This document shows positions 8,523 to 16,163 of a DNA stretch of 64,000 nt, in pieces; within the stretch, counting starts at the first letter, position 1, and every line of letters starts with the position of its first letter. The notes below the pieces were generated by a model that saw only the letters and a program-made list of their open reading frames with translations, did no database searches and had not been told where the DNA came from. A program made the translations under genes and the position numbers. Origin of the DNA: 21-14-0-10-47-8 sp966211455 (GTDB lineage: Bacteria; Bdellovibrionota; Bdellovibrionia; Bdellovibrionales; Bdellovibrionaceae); the NCBI GenBank assembly GCA_966211455.1, contig CBIHNI010000012.1, positions 78,865-142,864 of the forward strand. Reading direction: 5' to 3'.

Positions 8523-9476
8523 CTATGCGTTTTGACCCTCAAGCCATCTTTCCGCATCAATGGCTGCCATGCAACCAGTTCCCGCAGCCGTGATTGCTTG
8601 ACGATATACGTGGTCCTGAACGTCGCCGGCTGCAAAAACTCCCTCGACGTTGGTGTAGGACGTTCCCGGCTTTGTCTTGATGTAGCCGTTGTCATGCAGA
8701 TGGATAAAGTCTTTGAAAAGATCCGTGTTCGGCTTGTGGCCGATCGCCAAGAAAAGACCCTGCAATTGCTTTTGCTGAGTCACCCCTGTTTGCAGATTTT
8801 TCAGAACAACACCAGTCATCGATTTGTCATCACCCAGGACTTCGGAAACTTCGGAATTCCAGATGACTTCAATTTTTGGATTTTTCAAAGTGCGCTCGGC
8901 CATGATCTTCGACGCCCGGAAAGAATCCCGACGATGAATCACGTAAACCTTCGATGCAAATCGGGTCAGGAAGTTCGCTTCTTCCATGGCCGTGTCACCA
9001 CCGCCGATAACGCCGACTTCGACATTTTTAAAGAAAGCTCCGTCACAAGTCGCGCACGCCGAAACGCCGCGATTCATGTATTTCTTTTCGCTCGCCAGTC
9101 CCAACCACTTTGCCGAAGCCCCGGTCGATATGATGATGGTCTGAGCCTGGTGAAGATCCTTGCCAACCCAAACTTTGAATGGACGAGAAGAAAAATCCAC
9201 TTTTGTCACATTGCGAGTGATAAAACGCGTTCCAAATTTTTCGGCCTGCTGGCGCATCACGCCCACAAGCTCGGGGCCACTGACGCCTTTGGCGAAGCCT
9301 GGATAATTTTCCACGTCGGTGGTGATCATCAGCTGACCGCCTGCCTCTTCACCTTCGATCATCAAAGGTTTTAGATTCGCACGTGCCGAGTACACGGCCG
9401 CTGTCAGTCCCGCAGGACCGGATCCGATGATAAGAACTTTTTCGATATTCGTATTTGTCGCTTCTGAATTTGTCAT
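8523..9476 (-). CDS. trxB: Thioredoxin reductase
   Basis: Thioredoxin-disulfide reductase, an FAD and NADPH flavoenzyme that keeps cytoplasmic thioredoxin reduced. The FAD-binding motif IGSGPAGLTAAVY is near the N terminus, the redox-active CATC lies in SACATCDGAFF, the NADPH-site GGGDTAMEEA follows, and the C-terminal FAD motif is GVFAAGDVQD. At 317 residues it has the usual length. The start is set at ATG 9476, 16 codons inside the longest frame, because the shorter protein begins just ahead of the FAD motif as in other TrxB proteins. A receiver-only response regulator follows 2 nt downstream. Confidence 0.95.
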   Translation of the reverse strand: MTNSEATNTNIEKVLIIGSGPAGLTAAVYSARANLKPLMIEGEEAGGQLMITTDVENYPGFAKGVSGPELVGVMRQQAEKFGTRFITRNVTKVDFSSRPFKVWVGKDLHQAQTIIISTGASAKWLGLASEKKYMNRGVSACATCDGAFFKNVEVGVIGGGDTAMEEANFLTRFASKVYVIHRRDSFRASKIMAERTLKNPKIEVIWNSEVSEVLGDDKSMTGVVLKNLQTGVTQQKQLQGLFLAIGHKPNTDLFKDFIHLHDNGYIKTKPGTSYTNVEGVFAAGDVQDHVYRQAITAAGTGCMAAIDAERWLEGQNA

Positions 9477-9566
9477 ACCCTGACTGTAATCAAAGGGCCG
9501 GCGGACGTCATCTGCCGAAGGCACGTGTCAGGGGTTGACGCGCTTAAGCATTAAGCCTGCAGCGCC

Positions 9567-9857
9567 TTACCAGTAGCTGGCGTCGACTTCGATGTCGTCC
9601 AAAACGAAGCTCTGGCAGCTGATACGCTGATTTGTCTTGAGCTGGAACTTTTCCTTCAAGAATGTCTCGGTGTCGTTCATGGCCGACAGGTTTTTTTCGC
9701 CAGCCGTTACAGTGATGCGGCATTTGGCACAAACACCGTCCCCATTGCAGCTGGAAGCCACCGGAACTTCGGCTTGCAGCAGAGCTTTCATCAAATTCAC
9801 ACCGGGAATCACCTGGATCGCCGGTTTGTGCTTTTTGGTGAAAGAGATCCAAGGCAT
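9567..9857 (-). CDS. 2Fe-2S ferredoxin
   Basis: A 96-residue soluble ferredoxin carrying one 2Fe-2S cluster. The ligands are Cys37, Cys43, Cys46 and Cys81, spaced C-x5-C-x2-C-x34-C. The x5 spacing matches adrenodoxin-type rather than plant-type (x4) proteins. It is a likely one-electron carrier; its reductase is not evident. The gene starts 3 nt after the trmB stop and ends 90 nt before trxB. Redox coupling to TrxB is only suggested by position. Confidence 0.88.
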   Translation of the reverse strand: MPWISFTKKHKPAIQVIPGVNLMKALLQAEVPVASSCNGDGVCAKCRITVTAGEKNLSAMNDTETFLKEKFQLKTNQRISCQSFVLDDIEVDASYW

Positions 9858-9860
9858 TTT

Positions 9861-10601
9861 CTAAACTTTCTGCAAGCGCACGAAATTGATCTCGACACCT
9901 TTGCGTAAGAAGATGCTTTCAAACTGAGTGATGAAATTTTCCTTCACCATTTCCGACTGATGCAGATGGGTCGTTTCGAAAACGATTTTATATTTCGACT
10001 GGCGGATTTGCTCCATCGACCACAAATAATATTCGCGGCTGTCGGTTTTAAAATCCAAGAAAGATCCCGGGCGCTGAAACTCGTAAAGCCAGTCCAAGAC
10101 GCGCGCATTCACGAAGCGATTCTTCGGCTTGCGCGGGCTTGTCCATGGATCCGGAAAATGGATATAGATATTGTTCAGTTCACCGGGCTCGAACATCAAA
10201 TCGATATTCATCGCGTGGTAGCGGCAGATGCGCGCATTCTTCGCACCTTTGCGAAGCGCGCCGCGAATGGTTTGGATCAAAGGTTTGTATTTCAACTCCA
10301 AGCCGACCAAGCAGCGATCCGGGTTGTTCACCGCTCGGTGCTGAAAATGCGAACCGTTGCCGGTTCCGATTTCAAGATCGACCGGCGTTTCGGTTGAAAC
10401 CTTGAAAACATCCTGGCGCCACTTGCCGCGAAACAAAGGTGCACGCTCTTCATTGAAAGAGTAATCGCGGAACTCGTTGTCCATCGCTTCGGTGTAATAG
10501 TTCTGATACTTCAATTCCCGAGTCAGATTGATCTGCGGTCTTTTGAATTCAGCCGCTTCGACAGCAGTCTCTGTGATTTCCATCGTCTCAGTATTTTCCA
10601 T
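9861..10601 (-). CDS. trmB: tRNA (guanine-N7)-methyltransferase
   Basis: SAM-dependent enzyme making m7G46 in the tRNA variable loop. The SAM-binding motif is LEIGTGNGSHF and the TrmB signature is IYIHFPDPW, followed by KPKNRFVN. The last third carries the family's substrate-side helices. At 246 residues it is slightly long owing to an acidic, Thr-rich N-terminal extension of about 25 residues (TETMEITETAVEAAEF). The gene overlaps the end of the cation-efflux gene by 14 nt and precedes the ferredoxin by 3 nt, so the three are co-transcribed. Confidence 0.93.
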   Translation of the reverse strand: MENTETMEITETAVEAAEFKRPQINLTRELKYQNYYTEAMDNEFRDYSFNEERAPLFRGKWRQDVFKVSTETPVDLEIGTGNGSHFQHRAVNNPDRCLVGLELKYKPLIQTIRGALRKGAKNARICRYHAMNIDLMFEPGELNNIYIHFPDPWTSPRKPKNRFVNARVLDWLYEFQRPGSFLDFKTDSREYYLWSMEQIRQSKYKIVFETTHLHQSEMVKENFITQFESIFLRKGVEINFVRLQKV

Positions 10602-11616
10602 CTGGCATTGGTCCCCGGATTAGATTTTCAACAGATAAAATTTTTGGCGCTTCGAACTTTCGCACTCGGATTGGGCAGTTTTCGACCGTGCAGTGGCTGC
10701 AGTACTTGCGCTCGCAGGGGTCGATATGAAATGCAATCTCTCCATCAAACGGATAAGCCGCTACGATCGCGCGCTCGTAATCCCCGGACTGCTGATGGGT
10801 CTTCGCCACATCCCAAAATTCGGGGACCACCAAATGTCCATCGATATGATGGAAATGACCCGAGCGGATCACCTTGATGTTGTGAACGTCCACCACCCAG
10901 CTGGGTTTGGTTTTTTGAAAAGCTTCACACAGCTCTTGCAAGCTTTCGGGTTCGATTTCGTCCATCAAAGCACCCGCTGATTTGCGAACGATTTTGTAAC
11001 CCGCATATCCCAATTGTGCGGCAACGATCAAAGCCACCACCGGATCGATCCACGAAAGACCGGTCAAATGCACGACCGCAAGCCCCACCACAACGCCGGC
11101 CGTGGTCCACACATCCGACATCACATGCTGGCCACTGGCGGTTAAAGCTTCCGATTTGTACTTGCGACCGACGGCGCGCAAATGCAGACCCAACCCCACA
11201 TTCAAAAGACCTGCGCCGATCATGACGGCAGCACCGACATCCAACTGGTGCAAAGCTTCTCCGCGCATCAAGGATCGAATGGCTTCGTTGGCGATCACCA
11301 AAGACGCAAAGGCAATCAAACCGCCTTCGAAAGCGGCAGAAAAGTATTCCAATTTTCCGTGTCCGTAAGGATGCTCCATGTCCGCCGGTTCGGCCACAGC
11401 CCGCATCACGAAAACCGCAACGACGGCGGCGATCACGTTGACGATACTTTCAACCGCGTCCGATAAAACGGCCGTCGAATGAGTCAGTGAAAAAGCACCG
11501 AATTTGATCGCCATGATCACGAGACTCAGCACCAATGAAACCCAAGAGGATCGAATGGTGGCCTTGTCTCTTGAAGACAGCGGGGCTTCGCCGTGATGGT
11601 GCAGTTCTGTTGACAT
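10588..11616 (-). CDS. Cation diffusion facilitator family transporter
   Basis: A 342-residue inner-membrane exporter of divalent metals (Zn, Fe, Mn, Co or Cd) in exchange for protons. There are about six TM helices, with the membrane metal site built from LSDAVES (TM2) and MSDVWTT (TM5). HPYGHGKLEYF between TM2 and TM3 is the family's loop signature. The cytoplasmic ferredoxin-like domain has GHFHHIDGHL. After it comes an unusual Cys-rich tail, DPCERKYCSHCTVENC, with four Cys and one His that could bind metal. Substrate cannot be read from the sequence. It is first in a run with trmB and the ferredoxin. Confidence 0.92.
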   Translation of the reverse strand: MSTELHHHGEAPLSSRDKATIRSSWVSLVLSLVIMAIKFGAFSLTHSTAVLSDAVESIVNVIAAVVAVFVMRAVAEPADMEHPYGHGKLEYFSAAFEGGLIAFASLVIANEAIRSLMRGEALHQLDVGAAVMIGAGLLNVGLGLHLRAVGRKYKSEALTASGQHVMSDVWTTAGVVVGLAVVHLTGLSWIDPVVALIVAAQLGYAGYKIVRKSAGALMDEIEPESLQELCEAFQKTKPSWVVDVHNIKVIRSGHFHHIDGHLVVPEFWDVAKTHQQSGDYERAIVAAYPFDGEIAFHIDPCERKYCSHCTVENCPIRVRKFEAPKILSVENLIRGPMPDGKY

Positions 11617-11662
11617 AAGCCATGGGTTTTAAAGGCTGTTTTTCAGGCGAGCAAGTTCAAAC

Positions 11663-12655
11663 TCAGCCAACAGCCTTTTTCTTGAAAGGAATGGGATCAT
11701 TCTCTGCAATTTTTTGAATTTCGATAAATTTCACACAGTTGCGGCCATTGCGTTTGGCCTCGTAAAGGGCGTGATCGGCCGTACGGACCAGGCCGCGGGC
11801 ATCGGTTTGATTGTCCCCTGACGGTGTGATCGCGAAACCGATACTGCAGGTCAGGCGGATCTCGTCCTTACCGCTTTTGAACAGGTGATTGTTGATCGAC
11901 ATGCGCAGACGTTCACAGAACTTGGCCGCCCCTTCGGTATTGGTTTCCGTCAAGATCATCAGGAACTCGTCCCCACCATACCGGGCGCCCAAATCGATGT
12001 TGCGGATACTGCGACGGATGATGGCGCCGACCTCGGAAAGCACGAAGCTTCCGAACAAGTGATCGTGACCGTCATTTACCGTTTTAAAGTAATCCATATC
12101 CATCATGACGATACAAACTTGGCGACCGAAGCGACGGGCCCGCTGGATCTCGGACTCGATACGCTGATACACCGAGCGCATGTTATACAGACCCGTCAGA
12201 TCGTCCGTGTCGACCAGCTCTTTCAAGCGATCATTGGCACTGCGAAGCTGATCGTTCAAATCTTTAATACGAAGTTGAGTGCGAACCCGAGCCAAAAGCT
12301 CGAGCGGATCGAAAGGTTTCGGGATGTAATCGTCCCCACCCGAATCCAGGCCTTCGATCACGTGTTCGGTGCTGGTGTTTCCAGAAATGAACATCACGGA
12401 AACGTACAAAGATCGCTGACGAAGATCGCGCAAAGTTTCGATCCCGTTCATGCCCGGCATATTCACATCCAGCAAAATCAAATCCGGATTCCAACGTTGG
12501 ATCAAGTCCAATCCTTCGGCTCCGGAAATCGCTGTCTGCACCTGATAACCATCCCAGCGCAAGGCCTCGGCGATGATGGACAGACTGTCGGGATCGTCGT
12601 CGACAACAAGAATACGACGATCTTTGGCATCGATTTTAGTTACTTCCAGCTTCAT
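11663..12655 (-). CDS. Response regulator–GGDEF diguanylate cyclase
   Basis: A 330-residue two-domain protein of PleD/WspR type. The receiver (about 14–130) has D19–D21, phospho-acceptor D63 (LLDVNMPG) and the PKPF lysine. A helical linker leads to the GGDEF domain (about 150–315) with intact catalytic GGDEF at 227–231 and the inhibitory c-di-GMP site RNID at 218–221, exactly five residues upstream. It should make c-di-GMP when phosphorylated and be product-inhibited. C-di-GMP controls predation and the life-cycle switch in Bdellovibrio. The cognate kinase is not adjacent. It is followed 46 nt later by the cation-efflux operon. Confidence 0.94.
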   Translation of the reverse strand: MKLEVTKIDAKDRRILVVDDDPDSLSIIAEALRWDGYQVQTAISGAEGLDLIQRWNPDLILLDVNMPGMNGIETLRDLRQRSLYVSVMFISGNTSTEHVIEGLDSGGDDYIPKPFDPLELLARVRTQLRIKDLNDQLRSANDRLKELVDTDDLTGLYNMRSVYQRIESEIQRARRFGRQVCIVMMDMDYFKTVNDGHDHLFGSFVLSEVGAIIRRSIRNIDLGARYGGDEFLMILTETNTEGAAKFCERLRMSINNHLFKSGKDEIRLTCSIGFAITPSGDNQTDARGLVRTADHALYEAKRNGRNCVKFIEIQKIAENDPIPFKKKAVG

Positions 12656-12800
12656 ATATTAAGAATACCTAAAACAAACCCGCTTATCGAGACAGACCCT
12701 GCTTTTCCGGACTTTCGCCGCTTGGATTTCGCGATCTTCAGAAAGTCGTTTCACAACGAGACTGGCTTCCGGTCTGGTCTTCGGGATCCAGACTCTAGAC

Positions 12801-12829
12801 TTGAGATCAGTGCACGGGTGCCTGATAAT
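12801..12829 (+). promoter_or_regulatory. Sigma-70-like promoter for 12853 gene
   Basis: TTGAGA (12801–12806), a 17-nt spacer, then GATAAT (12824–12829), placed to start RNA about 17 nt before the ATG at 12853. A GGTGCCTGA motif lies inside the spacer. Confidence 0.5.
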
Positions 12830-12852
12830 ATTCAGAGAGAAAAGAGGCCGTC

Positions 12853-13482
12853 ATGAGAGCTGTTGTTGCGTCACTGCTGCTAAGTCTACTTGGATTTTCA
12901 AATGCTTTTGCGGCCGAGCCTTTTGCCGTTGCGAAAGATGTGCTCAACCCACAGCTTTCAGAAGCATCGACCAATCAATGGTGGAACAAACTGTTGGTGC
13001 GTCAATTGGTCGGCAAAACATTCTCGGAACATTTGGTCTCTTTTCAATGCTCAAAGAATCCCGACAGTCTGACAGTTGAGATGAAGCGACCTAAAGACGA
13101 AGTCGTGAAATACAACCTGCAATTTAAAAACGAAACGATCTCGGCCACTCAAAATTTCGGCGCCGAAACGCTGAACGCCAACATTCCGCTGAATAACTAT
13201 GCCATCGGCGCCACTGCTCTTTGCGATAACGGTAAGGGCTTTTGCTCGGCGACGGTTCCTGTCTACGCCACCCGTTCTTGGGAAGTCTCAGGTGGTATCA
13301 AAAAAGGTGAAAAGCCCAAACGTGATTGGGAACAAGTCGATCCCGAATACTTTGTTCGTCTTCGCATCTGTTGCGAAAACAATGCTTGCAAAGAGCAGCT
13401 GACCAAGAAAATTCCGGGGCCATCGATTCTTGAAAAAGCCGGCGATGTTCTGCAAAAATCCGGCGGGCGCGGCACTCACTAA
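12853..13482 (+). CDS. Secreted protein of unknown function
   Basis: A 209-residue exported protein. The signal peptide has the core VVASLLLSLLGF and cleaves after NAFA. The mature protein has an acidic or polar N-terminal part, several strand-like repeats, and seven cysteines, including FQCSK, ALCDNGKGFC and a CCENNAC cluster, so disulfide bonding in the periplasm is likely. GAGAGAAAAGAGG precedes the ATG. No family was recognised. It is divergent from the GGDEF gene and 74 nt ahead of leuS. Confidence 0.7.
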   Translation: MRAVVASLLLSLLGFSNAFAAEPFAVAKDVLNPQLSEASTNQWWNKLLVRQLVGKTFSEHLVSFQCSKNPDSLTVEMKRPKDEVVKYNLQFKNETISATQNFGAETLNANIPLNNYAIGATALCDNGKGFCSATVPVYATRSWEVSGGIKKGEKPKRDWEQVDPEYFVRLRICCENNACKEQLTKKIPGPSILEKAGDVLQKSGGRGTH

Positions 13483-13556
13483 AGTTTTTCATCCCAAATC
13501 GCTCGACCCCACGAGTTAGGTATGGGAAGCCAGGCTCGGTTTTGTTAGGTTGAGCC

Positions 13557-15977
13557 ATGGCATACGCACACAAAGAAATCGACCAGAAATGGCAGCAGAA
13601 ATGGGCTCAGTCCGACGCATTCAAAACTGAGCAAACTTCGAAAAAACCAAAATATTATGCACTCGACATGTTTCCTTATCCTTCGGGATCCGGCCTGCAC
13701 GTCGGTCACATTGCTTCTTACACTCCGGCGGATATTATTTCTCGCTTCAAGCGTGCGAAGGGTTTCAACGTTCTGCACCCCATGGGTTACGATGCCTTCG
13801 GTCTTCCAGCCGAGCAGTATGCAATTCAAACTGGCATTCACCCTGCTGTGACCACACAAAAAGCGATCGAAAGCTTCCGCAAAACCTTGCAGGGCTTCGG
13901 TTTCAGTTTTGATTGGTCCCGCGAAATTTCGACTTGCGATGCCAAGTATTACAAATGGACCCAGTTCATTTTTACCAAGCTTTATGAAAAAGGCCTGGCT
14001 TACCAAAAAGAAGTTCCCGTGAACTGGTGTCCGGCTTTGAAAACCGTATTGGCCAACGAAGAAGTCGTAGACGGCAAGTCTGAGCGGGGCGGGCATCCTG
14101 TCGTGCGCATGCCGATGAAACAGTGGATGCTAAAGATCACCGATTACGCCGAACGCTTGCTGCAAGACCTGGATACGGTCGATTGGCCCGAGCGCACCAA
14201 AGAAGGTCAGCGCAACTGGATCGGAAAATCTGAAGGCGCACAGGTTCGCTTTCAGCTGGAAGGCCACGATGATTTGTGGGTTTTCACCACCCGCCCAGAC
14301 ACTTTGTTTGGCGTCACCTTTATGGTGATCGCGCCCGAGCATCCTTTGGCAAAAATCATCATGTCAAAATCTCAGGCCAGCGATGTCGAGCGCTACATCC
14401 TGCAAGCTTCACGCAAATCCGAAGTCGATCGCAAAGCGGCGCAAGATAAGACCGGTGTTTTTTCCGGCGCTTATGCCATCAATCCTTTGAGCAAAGAAAA
14501 AATCCCGGTTTGGATCGCCGATTACGTGCTGATGGATTACGGCACGGGTGCGATCATGGCCGTTCCGGGTCACGATCAGCGTGACTTTGAGTTCGCTAAG
14601 AAATTCAACTTGCCAATCAAGCAGGTTCTGAAATCTGAAAACGCCGAAGACAACAAGCTTGAAAAAGCTTTCGAAGGCGAAGGCACCTTGATGAATTCAG
14701 ATTTCTTGGATGGCCTGAAAAAAACCGAAGCTGTTCAAAAAATGCTTCAGCATTTGACCGAGAAGAAGCTGGGAACCCGCCAAGTGCAATACAAACTGCG
14801 CGATTGGCTGTTCTCGCGCCAACGTTATTGGGGCGAGCCTTTCCCAATTGTTCGCATGTCCGATCAAAACATGCGTGCTCTTCCGGTGAACGAACTTCCG
14901 GTCATGCTTCCCGAAGTGGCCGATTACGAGCCCTCTGAATCTGGCGAAGCTCCCCTGGCAAAAGTGAAATCTTGGGTCGATTACACCAGCCCAACCGGCG
15001 AAAAAGGTCTTCGCGAAACCGACACCATGCCGGGTTCGGCGGGATCGTCGTGGTATTTCTTGCGTTACGTGGACCCACACAACGACAAAGAGGCTTTCTC
15101 TTTCGATGCGCAAAAATATTGGATGCCGGTGGATTTGTATGTCGGCGGCGCCGAACACACGGTGGGGCATTTGCTCTATGCACGCTTCTGGCAGAAGGTT
15201 CTGTTTGATTGCGGCCTGACTTCTTTTGCCGAGCCTTTCAAAAAATTGGCTCACCAAGGTTTGGTTCTGGGACCTGACGGCGAAAAAATGTCCAAATCCC
15301 GTGGCAACGTGGTTCCGGCTGATACGGCTCAGGCCGAATACGGTGCCGATGCCACACGTATGTATATTTGCTTCATGGGACCTTTCGAAAAAGACAAGCC
15401 TTGGTCGCTGACCGGCATCGAAGGTGTTCGCCGTTTCCTGGATCGCACCTGGCGCCTGGTTTACGACGACGAAAAAGGTCAGGTTGTCGCCGAAAACACG
15501 GCGGCTCCGGCTGAAATCGAAAAGCTTTTGCACAAGACGATCAAAAAAGTGACCACCGACATTGAAACCATGAGTTTCAACACCTCGATCAGTCAAATGA
15601 TGATCTTGGTCAACGAAATGTATCGCCTGAATGTGAAGCCTTGGGGGACATTGAAAACCCTAGCGCAACTGATGATGCCTTTTGCTCCGCACCTGGCCGA
15701 AGAAATCTGGGAAAAACTGGGCGGACAAGGCCTGGTGTCTTTGACCACTTGGCCCGAGTTTGATCCGGCTTTATGCACAGACGACGTCGTCACCATGGGT
15801 GTTCAGGTCAATGGTAAGATGCGCGGCACGATCGAAATCGCACCGAACGCCAGCGAAGAAGTGGCTTTGGAAGCGGCTCGCGCCGTCGCCAACGTTCAGA
15901 CCGCTTTGGCGGGAAAGCCAATCGACAAAGTCATTTACAAGGCTGGAAAAATTCTCAACCTGATCGTCAAAGGCTAA
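13557..15977 (+). CDS. leuS: Leucyl-tRNA synthetase
   Basis: A class Ia aminoacyl-tRNA synthetase charging tRNA-Leu. The 806-residue protein carries the HIGH-like HVGH at 48–51, the CP1 editing domain (about 220–410, with FTTRPDTLFGVTF and GHDQRDFEFAKK), the KMSKS loop near residue 577 and an anticodon-binding domain ending in a KVIYKAGKILNLIV segment as in bacterial LeuS. All catalytic motifs are intact. It is followed by the long stem at 15996–16130, which probably ends the transcript. Confidence 0.97.
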   Translation: MAYAHKEIDQKWQQKWAQSDAFKTEQTSKKPKYYALDMFPYPSGSGLHVGHIASYTPADIISRFKRAKGFNVLHPMGYDAFGLPAEQYAIQTGIHPAVTTQKAIESFRKTLQGFGFSFDWSREISTCDAKYYKWTQFIFTKLYEKGLAYQKEVPVNWCPALKTVLANEEVVDGKSERGGHPVVRMPMKQWMLKITDYAERLLQDLDTVDWPERTKEGQRNWIGKSEGAQVRFQLEGHDDLWVFTTRPDTLFGVTFMVIAPEHPLAKIIMSKSQASDVERYILQASRKSEVDRKAAQDKTGVFSGAYAINPLSKEKIPVWIADYVLMDYGTGAIMAVPGHDQRDFEFAKKFNLPIKQVLKSENAEDNKLEKAFEGEGTLMNSDFLDGLKKTEAVQKMLQHLTEKKLGTRQVQYKLRDWLFSRQRYWGEPFPIVRMSDQNMRALPVNELPVMLPEVADYEPSESGEAPLAKVKSWVDYTSPTGEKGLRETDTMPGSAGSSWYFLRYVDPHNDKEAFSFDAQKYWMPVDLYVGGAEHTVGHLLYARFWQKVLFDCGLTSFAEPFKKLAHQGLVLGPDGEKMSKSRGNVVPADTAQAEYGADATRMYICFMGPFEKDKPWSLTGIEGVRRFLDRTWRLVYDDEKGQVVAENTAAPAEIEKLLHKTIKKVTTDIETMSFNTSISQMMILVNEMYRLNVKPWGTLKTLAQLMMPFAPHLAEEIWEKLGGQGLVSLTTWPEFDPALCTDDVVTMGVQVNGKMRGTIEIAPNASEEVALEAARAVANVQTALAGKPIDKVIYKAGKILNLIVKG

Positions 15978-15995
15978 GCCAAATCAAACTTGTCT

Positions 15996-16130
15996 GCGCA
16001 CATGGAAAAATGTGCTCAGCCGAGGCGCCGACGAAGCGAAGGAGGAGGCGTCCTCCTTGGACGTCGCACGACTGAGTGAGGAGGCAACGAAGGATCAGCA
16101 CATTTTGCCGTGTGCGCTTAATTTTTTTTT
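15996..16130 (+). terminator. Long-stem terminator or terminator-ended structured RNA
   Basis: The arm 15996–16016 (GCGCACATGG...AATGTGCT) pairs with 16097–16117 at 19 of 21 positions, and the closing arm is followed by TTAATTTTTTTTT. The 80-base interior holds a strong hairpin (AAGGAGGA at about 16039–16046, loop GGCG, TCCTCCTT) and other short pairings. The stem and T-run look like an intrinsic terminator for leuS. The large folded interior is unusual and could be a separate small RNA between leuS and speA. Confidence 0.65.
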
Positions 16131-16163
16131 GTATCTGACGCAGAAATCGGTTACCAACGAGGA

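Noticed and set aside
8532..9374. 280-codon + strand frame inside trxB
   Set aside because: Antisense shadow of trxB.
12811..12825. GGTGCCTGA motif, also near 7653, with variants near 7780 and 53386, as a dispersed repeat
   Set aside because: The shared string is too short and variable to distinguish from chance in this window.
11885..12856. 323-codon frame on the + strand, antisense to the receiver–GGDEF gene
   Set aside because: It lies wholly against a gene with all GGDEF and receiver motifs; His/Gln/Asp-rich composition is an antisense effect.
14697..15596. 299-codon minus-strand frame inside leuS
   Set aside because: Antisense shadow of a complete leuS; no domain and no ribosome binding site.
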